Counted from the first letter of the stretch, positions 16,188 through 25,110 are shown. The stretch: 64,000 nt of DNA from Litchfieldia alkalitelluris (GCF_002153425.1 NZ_KZ119600.1:2177222-2241221), one strand, 5' to 3'. Notes: a model not told the origin generated them from the letters alone. Made by a program: numbers and translations.

Positions 16188-17603
16188 TTAATCGTGCGTT
16201 TCTATTGTTTCAATTAATTCTTCAAACATACGTAATCGTTGGCTGTATACTCCACCGTTATAATCTGATCTATCTGCATGTTTGTGAATGTAGTACCAGT
16301 CACCTGATAACTCGAAAAGATTAAACCAGCCATCAATAAAAGCTTCGTCCATACCGCTGTAGTATGAGTAGTGATAAGGTTGACCACCACCTAAATCTTC
16401 ATAATAGCCGAGATCTATGTTGAATGAAGAGAACATAATCTCTTTTGCATGATCAAGTTGGAAGCTATCTTTAAGTTTCCCAAATGCATAAAAACTATTT
16501 TCTGAAACATTGTCCTCAGTGAAACGAAACTCAGTAAAATACTCGTGTTCTATTCTTTCCACATTCGTACCAACTGGAAGGTAGCTCGATATCCCCAACT
16601 CTTCATTTATATATAGTTCAACAGGAACCTCTTCGTATCCAAAAGCCCCTATTGGGAGAATAACGCTCTGAGTAATGGGCCTATTATAAGTTGTCGGGTC
16701 ACTTTCACCTTCTGATCCATGAACTACATAAGGTGGTGAATCTTGAATGATCATGAAAGATAATACGATCCATGAGATTGCCCAACTTTCTTGTTGATTT
16801 AAAGGTATATCTACAGTGAACACCATTGGTTGACCGTATATCTCTCCAATATACAACTCCATAAAGCGCTCATTTTCTTCATCAATGAAGGCATAAATTT
16901 CAGCTTCTTCCATATTTATCGGAAGAATTTCATCGTGTGGAAATCCTATATCAAAGTTTATCCTAATCTCATTAGTTAGAAGAGTATTAGGAATCTTAGT
17001 TGATTTAACGTTGGATACGGCTATATTGGAAATGAAATCATCTATAATTTCTTCTTGATATGAAGAATCCATTTCATTAAACAAGTAGAGATTCATGTTT
17101 TCTGAATTAGTACCGTTTATTTTTGCTATATTTATTTTTTCATTATCCGTATTCTCCACGGACCATCCCGTAGGCAGTCTAATCGTTAAACTATCATTAC
17201 TAATATCATGGTATCCCAATGAATTAATATCTTCATAATCATAAGGGTATTTATTTAGTACCTTTTCTAATACATCGTTGTTTTCTCTAATGTCATTTAA
17301 TACAAAGGATCTATCACTCACGCTCTGTTGCACTTCTACATTGGGATCTAAAGATTCGTTTTGGAAAAAGTCATTGTAAACTAATAACATCGCTATGGAA
17401 GCAGCCAAAATAGAAGAAGTACTTATAATAAAACGATAACGAACTTTGTACCACTTTTTCTTTTTCTTTTGTATTCTTATAGAATGATTAATCCCATTTT
17501 TAAAAGCTTGTAAACTTTTTTGACGTATTTCATTTGAAGCTCTCATTGTATTTTGCTGTAGTATTTTCTGGAGCTCTTTTTCATGCACTTTGTTATTACT
17601 CAA
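16188..17603 (-). CDS. Probable transmembrane anti-sigma factor partner of the 17.6-kb ECF sigma
   Basis: The 471-aa protein starts with an about 60-residue basic cytoplasmic part (SLQAFKNGINHSIRIQKKKKKW), one membrane helix (about residues 58-80), then a long outer domain rich in Asp, Glu and Tyr. Its TTG start overlaps the end of the ECF sigma gene by 8 bp, with GGAGGTG 7 bases upstream. This order and topology match RsiX/RsiW-type anti-sigma factors. I cannot assign the extracytoplasmic domain to a family. Confidence 0.7.
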   Translation of the reverse strand: MSNNKVHEKELQKILQQNTMRASNEIRQKSLQAFKNGINHSIRIQKKKKKWYKVRYRFIISTSSILAASIAMLLVYNDFFQNESLDPNVEVQQSVSDRSFVLNDIRENNDVLEKVLNKYPYDYEDINSLGYHDISNDSLTIRLPTGWSVENTDNEKINIAKINGTNSENMNLYLFNEMDSSYQEEIIDDFISNIAVSNVKSTKIPNTLLTNEIRINFDIGFPHDEILPINMEEAEIYAFIDEENERFMELYIGEIYGQPMVFTVDIPLNQQESWAISWIVLSFMIIQDSPPYVVHGSEGESDPTTYNRPITQSVILPIGAFGYEEVPVELYINEELGISSYLPVGTNVERIEHEYFTEFRFTEDNVSENSFYAFGKLKDSFQLDHAKEIMFSSFNIDLGYYEDLGGGQPYHYSYYSGMDEAFIDGWFNLFELSGDWYYIHKHADRSDYNGGVYSQRLRMFEELIETIETHD

Positions 17604-18153
17604 CTCCCTGCACCTCCAATTTCACTTTTTCAATCAAAGTTTGTTTTGCCCTACGCTGCATGGCCTTTACCGAAAGAACTGATTTACCCATCACCTGGGC
17701 GGTTTCTTTTATTGAGAATCCTTCAAAGAAGCGTAAGTGCAATATAGATTTATAGTGACTTGGCAGTTGATCTATCATTTGAATGACTTTGTCTACTTCA
17801 ACTTTGCGAAGAACCGTATCTTCCGCAGCTTCACTATGACCAACGATTTCCTCTAGATTCTCTAGTTCCAATGGAACAGATAATTGTGCTTTTTTTTTCG
17901 TGCGATAATAATCAATGACAGTATTACGAGCAATTTTAAATAACCATGTTTTAAATGTGGATTTGCCTTCAAAACGATGAAGCTCTTTTGAGACTTTAAA
18001 AAACACGTCCTGTAATAGCTCTTCTGTGTCATGGTAACTATTTGTTTGTATGTATATATAATGAAATATTCGATCTACATATCGCTCATGCAACCGTTCC
18101 AGTGCGACTTGATCTCCATCAAGGCTGTCACGAATAAGTTCGTAATCATTCAT
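17596..18153 (-). CDS. ECF-type RNA polymerase sigma factor
   Basis: This 185-aa protein has region 2 (HYIYIQTNSYHDTEELLQDVF, and FKTWLFKIARNTVIDYYR) and region 4 with helix-turn-helix (LRFFEGFSIKETAQVMGKS). AAAGGAGG lies before ATG. It is co-transcribed and overlaps with a membrane anti-sigma gene. Upstream at 18181-18207 is a CGTCTATAAT box that also occurs before the divergent gene at 18344, so autoregulation is likely. Confidence 0.93.
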   Translation of the reverse strand: MNDYELIRDSLDGDQVALERLHERYVDRIFHYIYIQTNSYHDTEELLQDVFFKVSKELHRFEGKSTFKTWLFKIARNTVIDYYRTKKKAQLSVPLELENLEEIVGHSEAAEDTVLRKVEVDKVIQMIDQLPSHYKSILHLRFFEGFSIKETAQVMGKSVLSVKAMQRRAKQTLIEKVKLEVQGVE

Positions 18154-18180
18154 CTATGAAATCCTCCTTTTGCACTCATA

Positions 18181-18207
18181 ATTATAGACGAAACGATATG
18201 AAAAAGG
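18181..18207 (-). promoter_or_regulatory. Putative ECF promoter of the sigma/anti-sigma operon
   Basis: Read on the minus strand: CCTTTTT (18201-18207), 10 bases, then CGTCTATAAT (18181-18190). The same two blocks with the same gap occur on the plus strand at 18288-18314. CGTC is the classical -10 core of ECF promoters; the -35 is not the usual GAAAC. Confidence 0.55.
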
Positions 18208-18287
18208 ATGCTCACAAAATTTATAAAATCTTGATGGTTTGCCCTAATAAGATAGATTAGTAGCATGTGGATCAAATAATAACGACA

Positions 18288-18314
18288 CCTTTTTCTATTG
18301 TTTACGTCTATAAT
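18288..18314 (+). promoter_or_regulatory. Putative ECF promoter of the divergent DUF6241-like gene
   Basis: CCTTTTT (18288-18294) is followed after 10 bases by CGTCTATAAT (18305-18314), identical in spacing to the sigma operon promoter on the other strand. TATAAT could also serve sigma-A, but no good -35 is placed for it. Confidence 0.5.
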
Positions 18315-18343
18315 AAGAGATAGGTATAGGAGGTTATTACAAA

Positions 18344-18928
18344 ATGAGTAAAACGAAATGGTTTACTGTTACGTTATTATTTTTAATTATAGGTATAGGC
18401 AGTTACATATTACTAACAAGTGACAAAATCGAAGAAGATTCTATTGATACTGATAGTGAAGCTATTGAAAATGAAGTGGAAGATATAGAGATAGATCAGC
18501 TTAACTCAGAGCATCATGAAGGAAACAGTGAGGAAGTAATTGCGGGCAATGCACCAACAGTGGAGGAAGTGGAAGAAGACTTTCCTTTAAACTTGCCTGA
18601 ACATGCCGTGCAGAATTATATACACTGGATGTCACATCAGAAGATTCATGCAGATCAAAAATGGGGGAAGATGCTGATTACTGAAGAAAGAATAAATAGA
18701 TTGTTAGAAGTTGTAGAAGTAAATGAATATAGACATGAAGAAACATATAGGGATATATTGCTTCGATGGCAAAAAGGGGATTTTAGCAAAGCGGTAGAAG
18801 ATCACAATGCTATTTGGAGGTTGCAAAATGGAACAATTGGTGAAGCAGAACGCCTATTAACGGAAGAAGAAGAAATGGAATATATAAATAGACATTTCAA
18901 AACTGAAGAGGAAGAAGAGGATAGGTAA
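18344..18928 (+). CDS. Membrane-anchored DUF6241-like protein
   Basis: The 194-aa protein has one N-terminal helix (WFTVTLLFLIIGIGSYILL), an acidic linker (residues 30-80) and a conserved globular part with PEHAVQNYIHWMSHQKIHA, WGKMLITEERI and DHNAIWRLQNGTIGEA. I recall this pattern as a Bacillus family of unknown function (DUF6241); no reaction can be stated. AGGAGG precedes ATG. It is divergent from the ECF sigma gene and shares its promoter motif, so it may belong to that regulon. Confidence 0.75.
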   Translation: MSKTKWFTVTLLFLIIGIGSYILLTSDKIEEDSIDTDSEAIENEVEDIEIDQLNSEHHEGNSEEVIAGNAPTVEEVEEDFPLNLPEHAVQNYIHWMSHQKIHADQKWGKMLITEERINRLLEVVEVNEYRHEETYRDILLRWQKGDFSKAVEDHNAIWRLQNGTIGEAERLLTEEEEMEYINRHFKTEEEEEDR

Positions 18929-18937
18929 ATATAAATA

Positions 18938-18986
18938 AAAGAGACGTTTCTCTTCTTAGGTACTCTAAAAAGAAAAACGTCTCTTT
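18938..18986. terminator. Bidirectional terminator
   Basis: AAAGAGACGTTT and AAACGTCTCTTT flank the end of the 18344 gene and the convergent nitronate monooxygenase gene. Confidence 0.8.
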
Positions 18987-18988
18987 GT

Positions 18989-19933
18989 TTATGCTGTATA
19001 CTCTCTCACTATATTATTGATAATGGTTTGAACTGGTAGAATGTCATTAATTTCATGAGCCCGTGAACCACAAAAAACTAATCCTTCTTCAGCATCTCCA
19101 TGAAGTGAGGTTAATAATGAATCTAAAATACAAAAACGGTGGGAACAACTTTTTAAACATGTATAGCACTTATCAATTTTAACTTTTTTATCATTACTTA
19201 TTTTATCGGTAAAAGTATTCTTGATAGCTCGCCCTTCTAAGCCGACAACAGATTTGATGAGTGTTGTGTCTCCTTCTTTTGCATCTAAATACTTCTTTTT
19301 AAAAGAGAGGGGAGCATCACATTCTTCGCTTGCTACAAACCTACTACCCATTTGTACTCCTGATGCACCCATTTCAATAGCTTTTTTGACATCAGCTCCT
19401 GTTAAAATCCCCCCTGCAGCAATAACTGGGATGTCCACTGCATCAATAACTTCTGGTAAAATTTCAAATAAAGGTCGATCAGTTCCTAAATGACCACCTG
19501 CTTCAAATCCTTCTACAACAACAGCTGCAGCACCTAATCGCTGTGACATTTTAGCTAATTTTCCTGAAGATACAATAGAAATAACTGGAATATTGTATTC
19601 TCTTCCCCAAGAATACATATCTCTAGAAATACCAGCACCTGATATAACAAAATCTACTCCCTCTTCCATGGCAGCTTTCATTGTTTCAGCAAAATCTGTC
19701 ATGGCATAAAGAACATTGACACCAATATACCCAAACCCCTTTGTTAATTCCCTTGCTTTTCTAATATGTTCTCTCATTTCTTGTATTGGAATACCTGTAC
19801 CTGAAATGATTCCAATTCCACCAGCATTTGCAACAGCTGAAGAAAGACTACTTAAGGAAATACCAACACCCATTCCCCCTTGAATGATTGGTACATCAGG
19901 TTCCATATGTGCAATTTTTAATTTAGGTAACAT
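18989..19933 (-). CDS. Nitronate monooxygenase / FabK-like FMN enzyme
   Basis: The 314-aa TIM-barrel flavoprotein has VPIIQGGMGVGIS at the start, the FMN-binding AAGGILTGADVKKA and GSRFVAS, and GFEAGGHLG in the middle. This is the 2-nitropropane dioxygenase/NPD family; most oxidise alkyl nitronates. The C-terminal part has a Cys cluster (KCYTCLKSCSHRFC), which is not needed in the basic family and may bind metal. It is monocistronic. Substrate is not known. Confidence 0.88.
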   Translation of the reverse strand: MLPKLKIAHMEPDVPIIQGGMGVGISLSSLSSAVANAGGIGIISGTGIPIQEMREHIRKARELTKGFGYIGVNVLYAMTDFAETMKAAMEEGVDFVISGAGISRDMYSWGREYNIPVISIVSSGKLAKMSQRLGAAAVVVEGFEAGGHLGTDRPLFEILPEVIDAVDIPVIAAGGILTGADVKKAIEMGASGVQMGSRFVASEECDAPLSFKKKYLDAKEGDTTLIKSVVGLEGRAIKNTFTDKISNDKKVKIDKCYTCLKSCSHRFCILDSLLTSLHGDAEEGLVFCGSRAHEINDILPVQTIINNIVREYTA

Positions 19934-20093
19934 TAACTCGCCCTCATTTCATCAGTAGATAATCTTATGTTAACAATGAGATTCGTGTCGTACAATTGAC
20001 ATTTGTCATATGTTGTTAGGAGTAGGTCATAAGTATTCTTATAATTAAGGATCGGCCTTCGCAAAGACATCATTATTCTTTAAATATTTCTAC

Positions 20094-20130
20094 AAAAAAA
20101 GAGCAAGAGGTAGATACCTCTTGCTCTTTC
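20094..20130 (-). terminator. Terminator after the minus-strand SASP gene
   Basis: GAGCAAGAGGTA (20101-20112) and TACCTCTTGCTC (20115-20126) make a long perfect stem, with a T run on the minus strand at 20094-20100. Confidence 0.85.
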
Positions 20131-20171
20131 AGCCATGTTATACAATTTTTGTTGAGGTGTGAAAAACTAAT

Positions 20172-20366
20172 TTATCGTTGAGTACCGCCAAATTGTTGCT
20201 CAGCTTGTTGTACTAAACGCTTCGTAATTTCTCCACCTACAGATCCGTTTGCACGAGATGTTGCATCTGCTCCCAATTGAACTCCGAATTCCTCTGCAAT
20301 CTCATACTTCATTTGATCTAGAGCTTGCTGTACTCCAGGTACTAAAAGTTGATTATTGTTTGACAT
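20172..20366 (-). CDS. Alpha/beta-type small acid-soluble spore protein
   Basis: The 64-aa SASP coats and protects spore DNA. The two family signatures are present: [22 protein letters not shown] (GPR protease site in EIAEEFGV) and [24 protein letters not shown] precedes ATG. It is a near twin of the gene at 22191 in opposite orientation, including about 45 bp of upstream sequence, so the pair arose by duplication. Confidence 0.98.
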   Translation of the reverse strand: MSNNNQLLVPGVQQALDQMKYEIAEEFGVQLGADATSRANGSVGGEITKRLVQQAEQQFGGTQR

Positions 20367-20394
20367 TGGAAATTCCTCCTTTCAATTGTGTAGG

Positions 20395-20426
20395 CATATT
20401 GTGTGAGGATAGCAAAATTATATGCA
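20395..20426 (-). promoter_or_regulatory. Probable sigma-G promoter of the minus-strand SASP gene
   Basis: On the minus strand TGCATA (20421-20426) and ACAATATG (20395-20402) are 18 bases apart. The same arrangement precedes the SASP gene at 22191. It fits the sigma-G pattern expected for ssp genes. Confidence 0.6.
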
Positions 20427-20534
20427 GTAAAATTAATGTAAATATAAACCAATATAATAGTGTTGAATTATTTTTAGATTATCAATAAGCAGTAAGCACT
20501 TATTTAATCAAGTGTTTTGGTAGATATTTTCGTT

Positions 20535-21065
20535 CTAAGGATTTTTGCACACCAAACCATGTCCCCAATTTAAATGGCCACCAAGTAACACTGTTTGAAC
20601 AATTTTAGGCATAGTAGTAATATTGGTGTCTTGCATTTTTAATATTAGGGCAGTGTGTACAAGGCTTTTAGGGGTGCCATCTTTATTAATTTTGTTATCA
20701 TCGATTAATCCATAGGCAATGCGCATGGATTCTTCAAAATATTGTCCAGGCGTTAACGTCACATAAAAGGATACGGGTTTATCTGATAAATTACGGAACC
20801 TGTGATTAACTTTTGTGGGTACATGTAAACTATCACCTTTATTATATCCTTTTTCTTCCTCTTCAATAGTGATAGTTAGTTCCCCCTCCAAAACCTCAAA
20901 AAATTCTTCAAAAGCTGTATGAAAATGGAGTGGTGGTCCTTCAGCTTTGGGAGGTAAGTCAACCTTGATTTTTAGATATTCTCCATTAGTCTCATGAAAA
21001 GACTCAAGGAAGGTAATTTTTTCACCAGTTATTCCATTAATGATAAATCGCTCTTCGTTCCCCAT
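20535..21065 (-). CDS. Cupin-domain protein
   Basis: The 176-aa protein has a cupin core with metal-ligand motif PPLHFHTAFEEFFEVLEGEL and the second motif GDSLHVPTKVNHRFRNLSDKP. Cupins of this type bind a metal and act as small-molecule dioxygenases or sensors; the substrate is unknown. AAGGGGGATCC lies before ATG. It stands alone. Confidence 0.85.
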   Translation of the reverse strand: MGNEERFIINGITGEKITFLESFHETNGEYLKIKVDLPPKAEGPPLHFHTAFEEFFEVLEGELTITIEEEEKGYNKGDSLHVPTKVNHRFRNLSDKPVSFYVTLTPGQYFEESMRIAYGLIDDNKINKDGTPKSLVHTALILKMQDTNITTMPKIVQTVLLGGHLNWGHGLVCKNP

Positions 21066-21270
21066 TCTTATGGATCCCCCTTACAATTTTTAGAAAATAA
21101 TAATTAAAAAGACGTAGATAATAAGTATTACGCAATATAAATTTATTATATATTTTGAAAACATATACGGGTAGGTCATTTTCGTCATAAAAGAGTCATA
21201 TTAAGGTCATACAATGAATGCTTTGGAATTTTAATAAGTAACATTAAAAATGAAAGTTGGGTGTGTTTTT

Positions 21271-21702
21271 ATGAAAAGAAACTCAATAGTAGTCGAAGAG
21301 TTAAACACTTTGTTGAGAGGGACTTATATGGGGATACGTTCGCTCGAACATTATATCCAGCATACTGAGAGTGATGATCTGAAAACCATGTTTCAAGAAT
21401 TACAGATGGAAACAAAGGAAAACGCGCAGAAACTTGCGAAGCGGATTCAGGATCTAGGTGGAATACCAGCAGATAGTGAAGGCTTTAGTGGCAGGTTCCA
21501 CAGTATGATACACAATGCAATGTTATCAAATGATTCCAACAAAATGCTAGTAGACGCTGTGAAAGGTATAGAGGATTATGGAGTGCAGTATTCAGAAGAG
21601 GTAGTAAAAGGTGATTTAGACGCAACGAGTTTACAACTAGTTGAAGAGGTCATTGATACTAATAGAAAACAGGGGGAGATGCTCAAAAATTATCTCCATT
21701 AA
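21271..21702 (+). CDS. DUF2383 ferritin-like helical-bundle protein
   Basis: The 143-aa protein is a four-helix bundle of the PA2169/DUF2383 type: ELNTLLRGTYMGIRSLEHYI, LKTMFQELQMETKENAQKLAKRIQ, the GG(I)PADSEGF turn, and a last helix EEVIDTNRKQGEMLK. ATG 21271 fits the family start; the in-frame ATG at 21250 adds seven poorly conserved residues. Function in the family is unknown, often linked to stress and spores. A hairpin (CCCTTCACTT with AAGGTGAAGGG, 21711-21735) follows without a T run. Confidence 0.8.
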   Translation: MKRNSIVVEELNTLLRGTYMGIRSLEHYIQHTESDDLKTMFQELQMETKENAQKLAKRIQDLGGIPADSEGFSGRFHSMIHNAMLSNDSNKMLVDAVKGIEDYGVQYSEEVVKGDLDATSLQLVEEVIDTNRKQGEMLKNYLH

Positions 21703-21841
21703 TGCCTACAGCCCTTCACTTAAAAGGTGAAGGGAAATTATAGATAACTTTCTAATTTGTTATCTTTATCACATTCAACAATCAATCCCTATGCTATCCT
21801 AATATATGATAAATAAATGAAAAATTTGGAGGTATAAGTGT

Positions 21842-22081
21842 ATGGGCAGTGGTTGTGGATCAATGAGATCAGGGCAGGAAGTAGTAGACCATGTGAAAAG
21901 TAAGGGGAAGGAAAATTTTCCTCCAAGAGTTGCACATGTCATTGAATGTGAATGTGGACATTCATTTACTATGGAAACAGTAATTATGAATTGTCCAAGT
22001 TGTGAGATGACATTCGCAGTTACTCCGTGTTCATCAGGAGATATTAATAATATAAAAGTAGCAGGCATTAAATACGCTTAA
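21842..22081 (+). CDS. Small zinc-ribbon protein
   Basis: The 79-aa protein has Cys pairs CECGHSF and NCPSCEMTF, separated by about 15 residues, a typical zinc-ribbon; further Cys lie at positions 5 (GSGCGS) and near the end (TPCSS). GGAGG precedes the start. I do not recognise a specific function. It sits between the DUF2383 gene and a SASP gene. Confidence 0.75.
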   Translation: MGSGCGSMRSGQEVVDHVKSKGKENFPPRVAHVIECECGHSFTMETVIMNCPSCEMTFAVTPCSSGDINNIKVAGIKYA

Positions 22082-22129
22082 TTAACAGATGTGTATTAAT
22101 CGATTGGAAAAAAATGATATTAATTAATT

Positions 22130-22162
22130 TGCATATATTTTTTCTAATCCCCACACAATATG
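22130..22162 (+). promoter_or_regulatory. Probable sigma-G promoter of the plus-strand SASP gene
   Basis: TGCATA (22130-22135) and ACAATATG (22155-22162) match the arrangement before the inverted twin gene at 20366. Confidence 0.6.
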
Positions 22163-22190
22163 CTTACACAATTGAAAGGAGGAATTTCCA

Positions 22191-22385
22191 ATGGCAAACA
22201 ACAACAAACTTTTAGTACCTGGAGCACAGCAAGCTCTAGATCAAATGAAGTATGAGATTGCGCAGGAATTCGGAGTTCAATTGGGTGCAGATGCAACAGC
22301 TCGTGCAAACGGGTCAGTAGGTGGAGAAATTACGAAGCGTTTAGTACAACAAGCTGAGCAACAATTTGGCGGTACTCAACGATAA
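22191..22385 (+). CDS. Alpha/beta-type small acid-soluble spore protein
   Basis: The 64-aa SASP differs from the copy at 20172 at only a few positions ([16 protein letters not shown] versus [16 protein letters not shown]). It has the same protease site region ([20 protein letters not shown]) and DNA-binding [24 protein letters not shown] precedes ATG. It should be made in the forespore. Confidence 0.98.
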   Translation: MANNNKLLVPGAQQALDQMKYEIAQEFGVQLGADATARANGSVGGEITKRLVQQAEQQFGGTQR

Positions 22386-22423
22386 ATTAGATTTCACACC
22401 TCAAAAAAATGTACATGACAAGA

Positions 22424-22457
22424 AGAGCGTGAGAAATTACTTCTCACGCTCTTTAAA
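22424..22457. terminator. Terminator after the plus-strand SASP gene
   Basis: AGAGCGTGAGAA and TTCTCACGCTCT flank a 5-base loop, followed by TTTAAA. It lies between convergent genes. Confidence 0.8.
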
Positions 22458-22473
22458 ATGAAAGATAAGAAAC

Positions 22474-22986
22474 CTATATATCCCAACCATAGGCGTTTTC
22501 CTTCAACTCTTTTCCACCAATAGTTGTTTTTTTATCGTATATTTTCTTTCCTCCAAGGTGTTGAAAAAAATCCTCTGAACTATGACTATCAAATGTCCAT
22601 ACAGCTAGTGAGGGGAATTCCAGTGAAGTGAAATAATGTGAAATTGAAGTAAATAGTTTTTTTCCTATCCCTTGCTTTTGGTATTTTGGGTGAACATAGA
22701 GGCCATATATTTCTCCTAAGTAACCTATGCGCAACCTTGGGTCTCTCATAGTCCCGCCTAATGTGAATCCGATAATTTCTCCAGTCTGATCTTGTGCAAC
22801 ATACGTCATTGTTCCTTTTTTTATAGTATTTGGAAGATCTTTTTTCCACCGTTTTTCACGACTAACGTATGTAAAATTATCTAAAATCTCAGAAGGGAAA
22901 ATTTCTTTGTATGCGGATTGAATACAATCTACATGAACTCTTGAAATGCCCGACCAATCATCTATAGTTGCTTTTCTAATAATCAT
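22474..22986 (-). CDS. GNAT-family N-acetyltransferase
   Basis: The 170-aa protein shows the GNAT fold: start MIIRKATIDDWSGISRVHVDC, acetyl-CoA binding motif A in YVHPKYQKQGIGKKLF (Q/RxxGxG/A), and the C-terminal region with FDSHSSEDFFQHLGGKKIY. The substrate is not known. It stands alone. Confidence 0.88.
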   Translation of the reverse strand: MIIRKATIDDWSGISRVHVDCIQSAYKEIFPSEILDNFTYVSREKRWKKDLPNTIKKGTMTYVAQDQTGEIIGFTLGGTMRDPRLRIGYLGEIYGLYVHPKYQKQGIGKKLFTSISHYFTSLEFPSLAVWTFDSHSSEDFFQHLGGKKIYDKKTTIGGKELKENAYGWDI

Positions 22987-23115
22987 GACAGCTACGTTCC
23001 TTTCTTAATTAAGTAATCCCTATATAAGAGTATCAGATAACAAGGAATATTTCACTAGACAGAACCTCTAACAGATCCTCCGATAAAGAATTTGGTATAG
23101 GGAGATTGGAAGTTC

Positions 23116-23265
23116 ATGCATTTATTAGCAGAAACTCCCACAGTATATTCAAATGGTTTGATAATTATACTATTGTTTGTTTGTAGTTTAAGGATAGTAA
23201 ATGGAGGGTTTGGGATGGGTGATAGATTATTCATCTTTTTCGACCATCTAAATATGAGGATATAA
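23116..23265 (+). CDS. Possible 49-aa small membrane protein
   Basis: A short frame starts at ATG 23116 after a GGAGATTGGAAG stretch and encodes a peptide with one hydrophobic segment (GLIIILLFVCSLRIV). Its last 35 bp overlap the convergent ykyB-like gene. No family is recognised and it could be chance. Confidence 0.25.
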   Translation: MHLLAETPTVYSNGLIIILLFVCSLRIVNGGFGMGDRLFIFFDHLNMRI

Positions 23266-23704
23266 ATATATGGTCTAGTTTTTTTTCCTTTTGTAACTTC
23301 TTTCGTGTCTCACCTAAGTATCTATAAATAATGTTTTTTGCTGATTCGAGATTCATATGAACGCGGGGATTTCTGAGGCTATCGTCCCTTTGGCCACTGT
23401 GCTTTAACTTGTCAAAATCGCCTTTTTCAACAGCTGTGTGAAAGTAAAATTGATACTTACTATTTTCAGTACCAACTCTAACCAAAACGACAGAACTTTG
23501 AAGTCCTTTACCAGGGTTTAAACTAAACTCAATACTTACTTTTTTTGCAAGGTGCTCTTGTAACAACTTTTTTATAGCTTTCTTTTTTAAATAGTAAAGC
23601 TCAGAAGAGTTTAAGGCAGTTTTAGCATGTTTATTTATCGTATACAAGGCTATTTGAATAGAGGTTAAATCAGCTGAATTCTTTTTAGGGTTTAACATCT
23701 CCAA
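23231..23704 (-). CDS. YkyB-like protein
   Basis: The 157-aa protein matches the Bacillus YkyB family as I recall it: IALYTINKHAKTA near the start, YYLKKKAIKKLL, and the C-terminal RNPRVHMNLESAKNIIYRYLGE. It is soluble, basic, without Cys. The function in the family is unknown. GAAAGGAGG precedes ATG. The extra C-terminal tail (about 20 residues) is longer than in B. subtilis YkyB. Confidence 0.7.
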   Translation of the reverse strand: MEMLNPKKNSADLTSIQIALYTINKHAKTALNSSELYYLKKKAIKKLLQEHLAKKVSIEFSLNPGKGLQSSVVLVRVGTENSKYQFYFHTAVEKGDFDKLKHSGQRDDSLRNPRVHMNLESAKNIIYRYLGETRKKLQKEKKLDHIFISSYLDGRKR

Positions 23705-23772
23705 TTCCTCCTTTCTTAAAGTATATTTATATTATAACCTTTTTTAATCATTTTCATAGTTTGCTTTTTTCT

Positions 23773-23892
23773 TTAAAACAGCCATTTATAGAAGTTAACA
23801 ATCATTCTTGGTAAGAAGAGAACGATATCAAATAGAAAATCAAGCCATAGCCAACTCTTAATGTCTTTATTTTTATTTTTTTTTTTACCCAT
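23773..23892 (-). CDS. Small 39-aa amphipathic membrane protein
   Basis: Minus-strand frame starting at 23892 encodes MGKKKNKNKDIKSWLWLDFL, a hydrophobic run (FDIVLFLPRMIVNFYKWLF) and stops at 23773. GGTGGGAG precedes ATG at good spacing. A basic head plus an aromatic-rich helix suggests membrane association. No family recognised. Confidence 0.55.
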   Translation of the reverse strand: MGKKKNKNKDIKSWLWLDFLFDIVLFLPRMIVNFYKWLF

Positions 23893-23988
23893 TATGCTCC
23901 CACCTTATGAATTTTAATATCTTTTTTACTATACGAATAGGGAAGGAGAGGGTTTCATCACTTTCCCTCCCTAGTAAGATAGTTAAAG

Positions 23989-25110
23989 TTAGAAAGTAAA
24001 TCTTTCAGGTTGGAAGGCCTGTTGAGATGATGGGTCTAGTGGTTCTCCAGAAATGATATTGGTGACTACTTCAGCAGTTCTAGCACTTAACAATATCCCA
24101 TTTCGATAATGACCTGTTGCGAAAATAATATGAGGCGCATTATGTAATGGGCCTAGTAATGGGAATCCATCTTGAGTTGCTGGTCGTAATCCAGCCCATG
24201 TATGAAAAGGATCCATCCTTTCTAAAAATGGAAGAATTCGTTTGTTCCAATTTACGAGTCTATCAATTCCTTTTTCCGTAACTTCTGTTGAAAATCCTGC
24301 AATATCCTCTGAGGCACCATTAACTAAAGTCCCATTTGATTTTGGTACAAGGTACCCTTGGCTTGATGTAATGATATGATTTACTCTTTCTTGTTCAAGC
24401 TCATATGCACAGATTTGTCCACGAATTGGAAATACTGGAATTTTGATATTGAATGTATCTTCAAGTTCTTTTGTCCAAGCTCCTGAACAAATAACCAATT
24501 TATCACCAGTAAATATAGTACCGTCCGCAGCTTTTATAACAGGTGCCGTTTCCCAACTATCGACTGATGCTGCTCCCAGATTTTCATAAATGTTAACACC
24601 ACCGTTTTCACAGGCAATCTTTAAAGCTTTCACATAATCAGGCGCAAACACATGACTTTCCTCGGGAGAGTAAATAGCAGCAACTACATCTTCTGATAGA
24701 TTTGGCTCTAGTTTTTTTAGTTGATTTTGATTCGTTATTATTTCAGCCTTTGAACCAAACTCCCTTTGCCATGCAATTCTAGTTTCGAGAGCTAAGATGT
24801 CAGATTCGTGATAAACTACGTGGATACTTCCACTTTCAGTAAATTCAAAATCCATACCAGAGGCGTCCTTAACGTTATGCTGCCATTCTTTAAACATTTT
24901 TAAGCTGTCTAAACAAAGCTTGAAAAAGGGATCTGGGTCCTCACCAATTTCTGTGTAGGGAGCCAACATACCAGCAGCCGCTCCAGATGCCTGTCCACCA
25001 CAATTGTTTTTTTCTAGGATGGTGACTTTGTAACCTTTCCTGTTCAATGAGAAGGCAGTGGCGAGGCCGATAACGCCACCACCTAAAACGAGTATATGTT
25101 CTTTCATCAT
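23989..25110 (-). CDS. thiO: Glycine oxidase ThiO
   Basis: ThiO (373 aa) is an FAD enzyme that makes iminoglycine for the thiazole of thiamine. The N-terminal dinucleotide fold is HILVLGGGVIGLATAFSL, followed by GQASGAAAGMLAPY; the C-terminal FAD segment is WAGLRPATQDGFPLLG and FATGHYRNGILL. It lies 119 bp after thiG in the same direction, behind the TPP riboswitch at 26.1 kb. thiS and thiF are not next to it. Confidence 0.93.
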   Translation of the reverse strand: MMKEHILVLGGGVIGLATAFSLNRKGYKVTILEKNNCGGQASGAAAGMLAPYTEIGEDPDPFFKLCLDSLKMFKEWQHNVKDASGMDFEFTESGSIHVVYHESDILALETRIAWQREFGSKAEIITNQNQLKKLEPNLSEDVVAAIYSPEESHVFAPDYVKALKIACENGGVNIYENLGAASVDSWETAPVIKAADGTIFTGDKLVICSGAWTKELEDTFNIKIPVFPIRGQICAYELEQERVNHIITSSQGYLVPKSNGTLVNGASEDIAGFSTEVTEKGIDRLVNWNKRILPFLERMDPFHTWAGLRPATQDGFPLLGPLHNAPHIIFATGHYRNGILLSARTAEVVTNIISGEPLDPSSQQAFQPERFTF

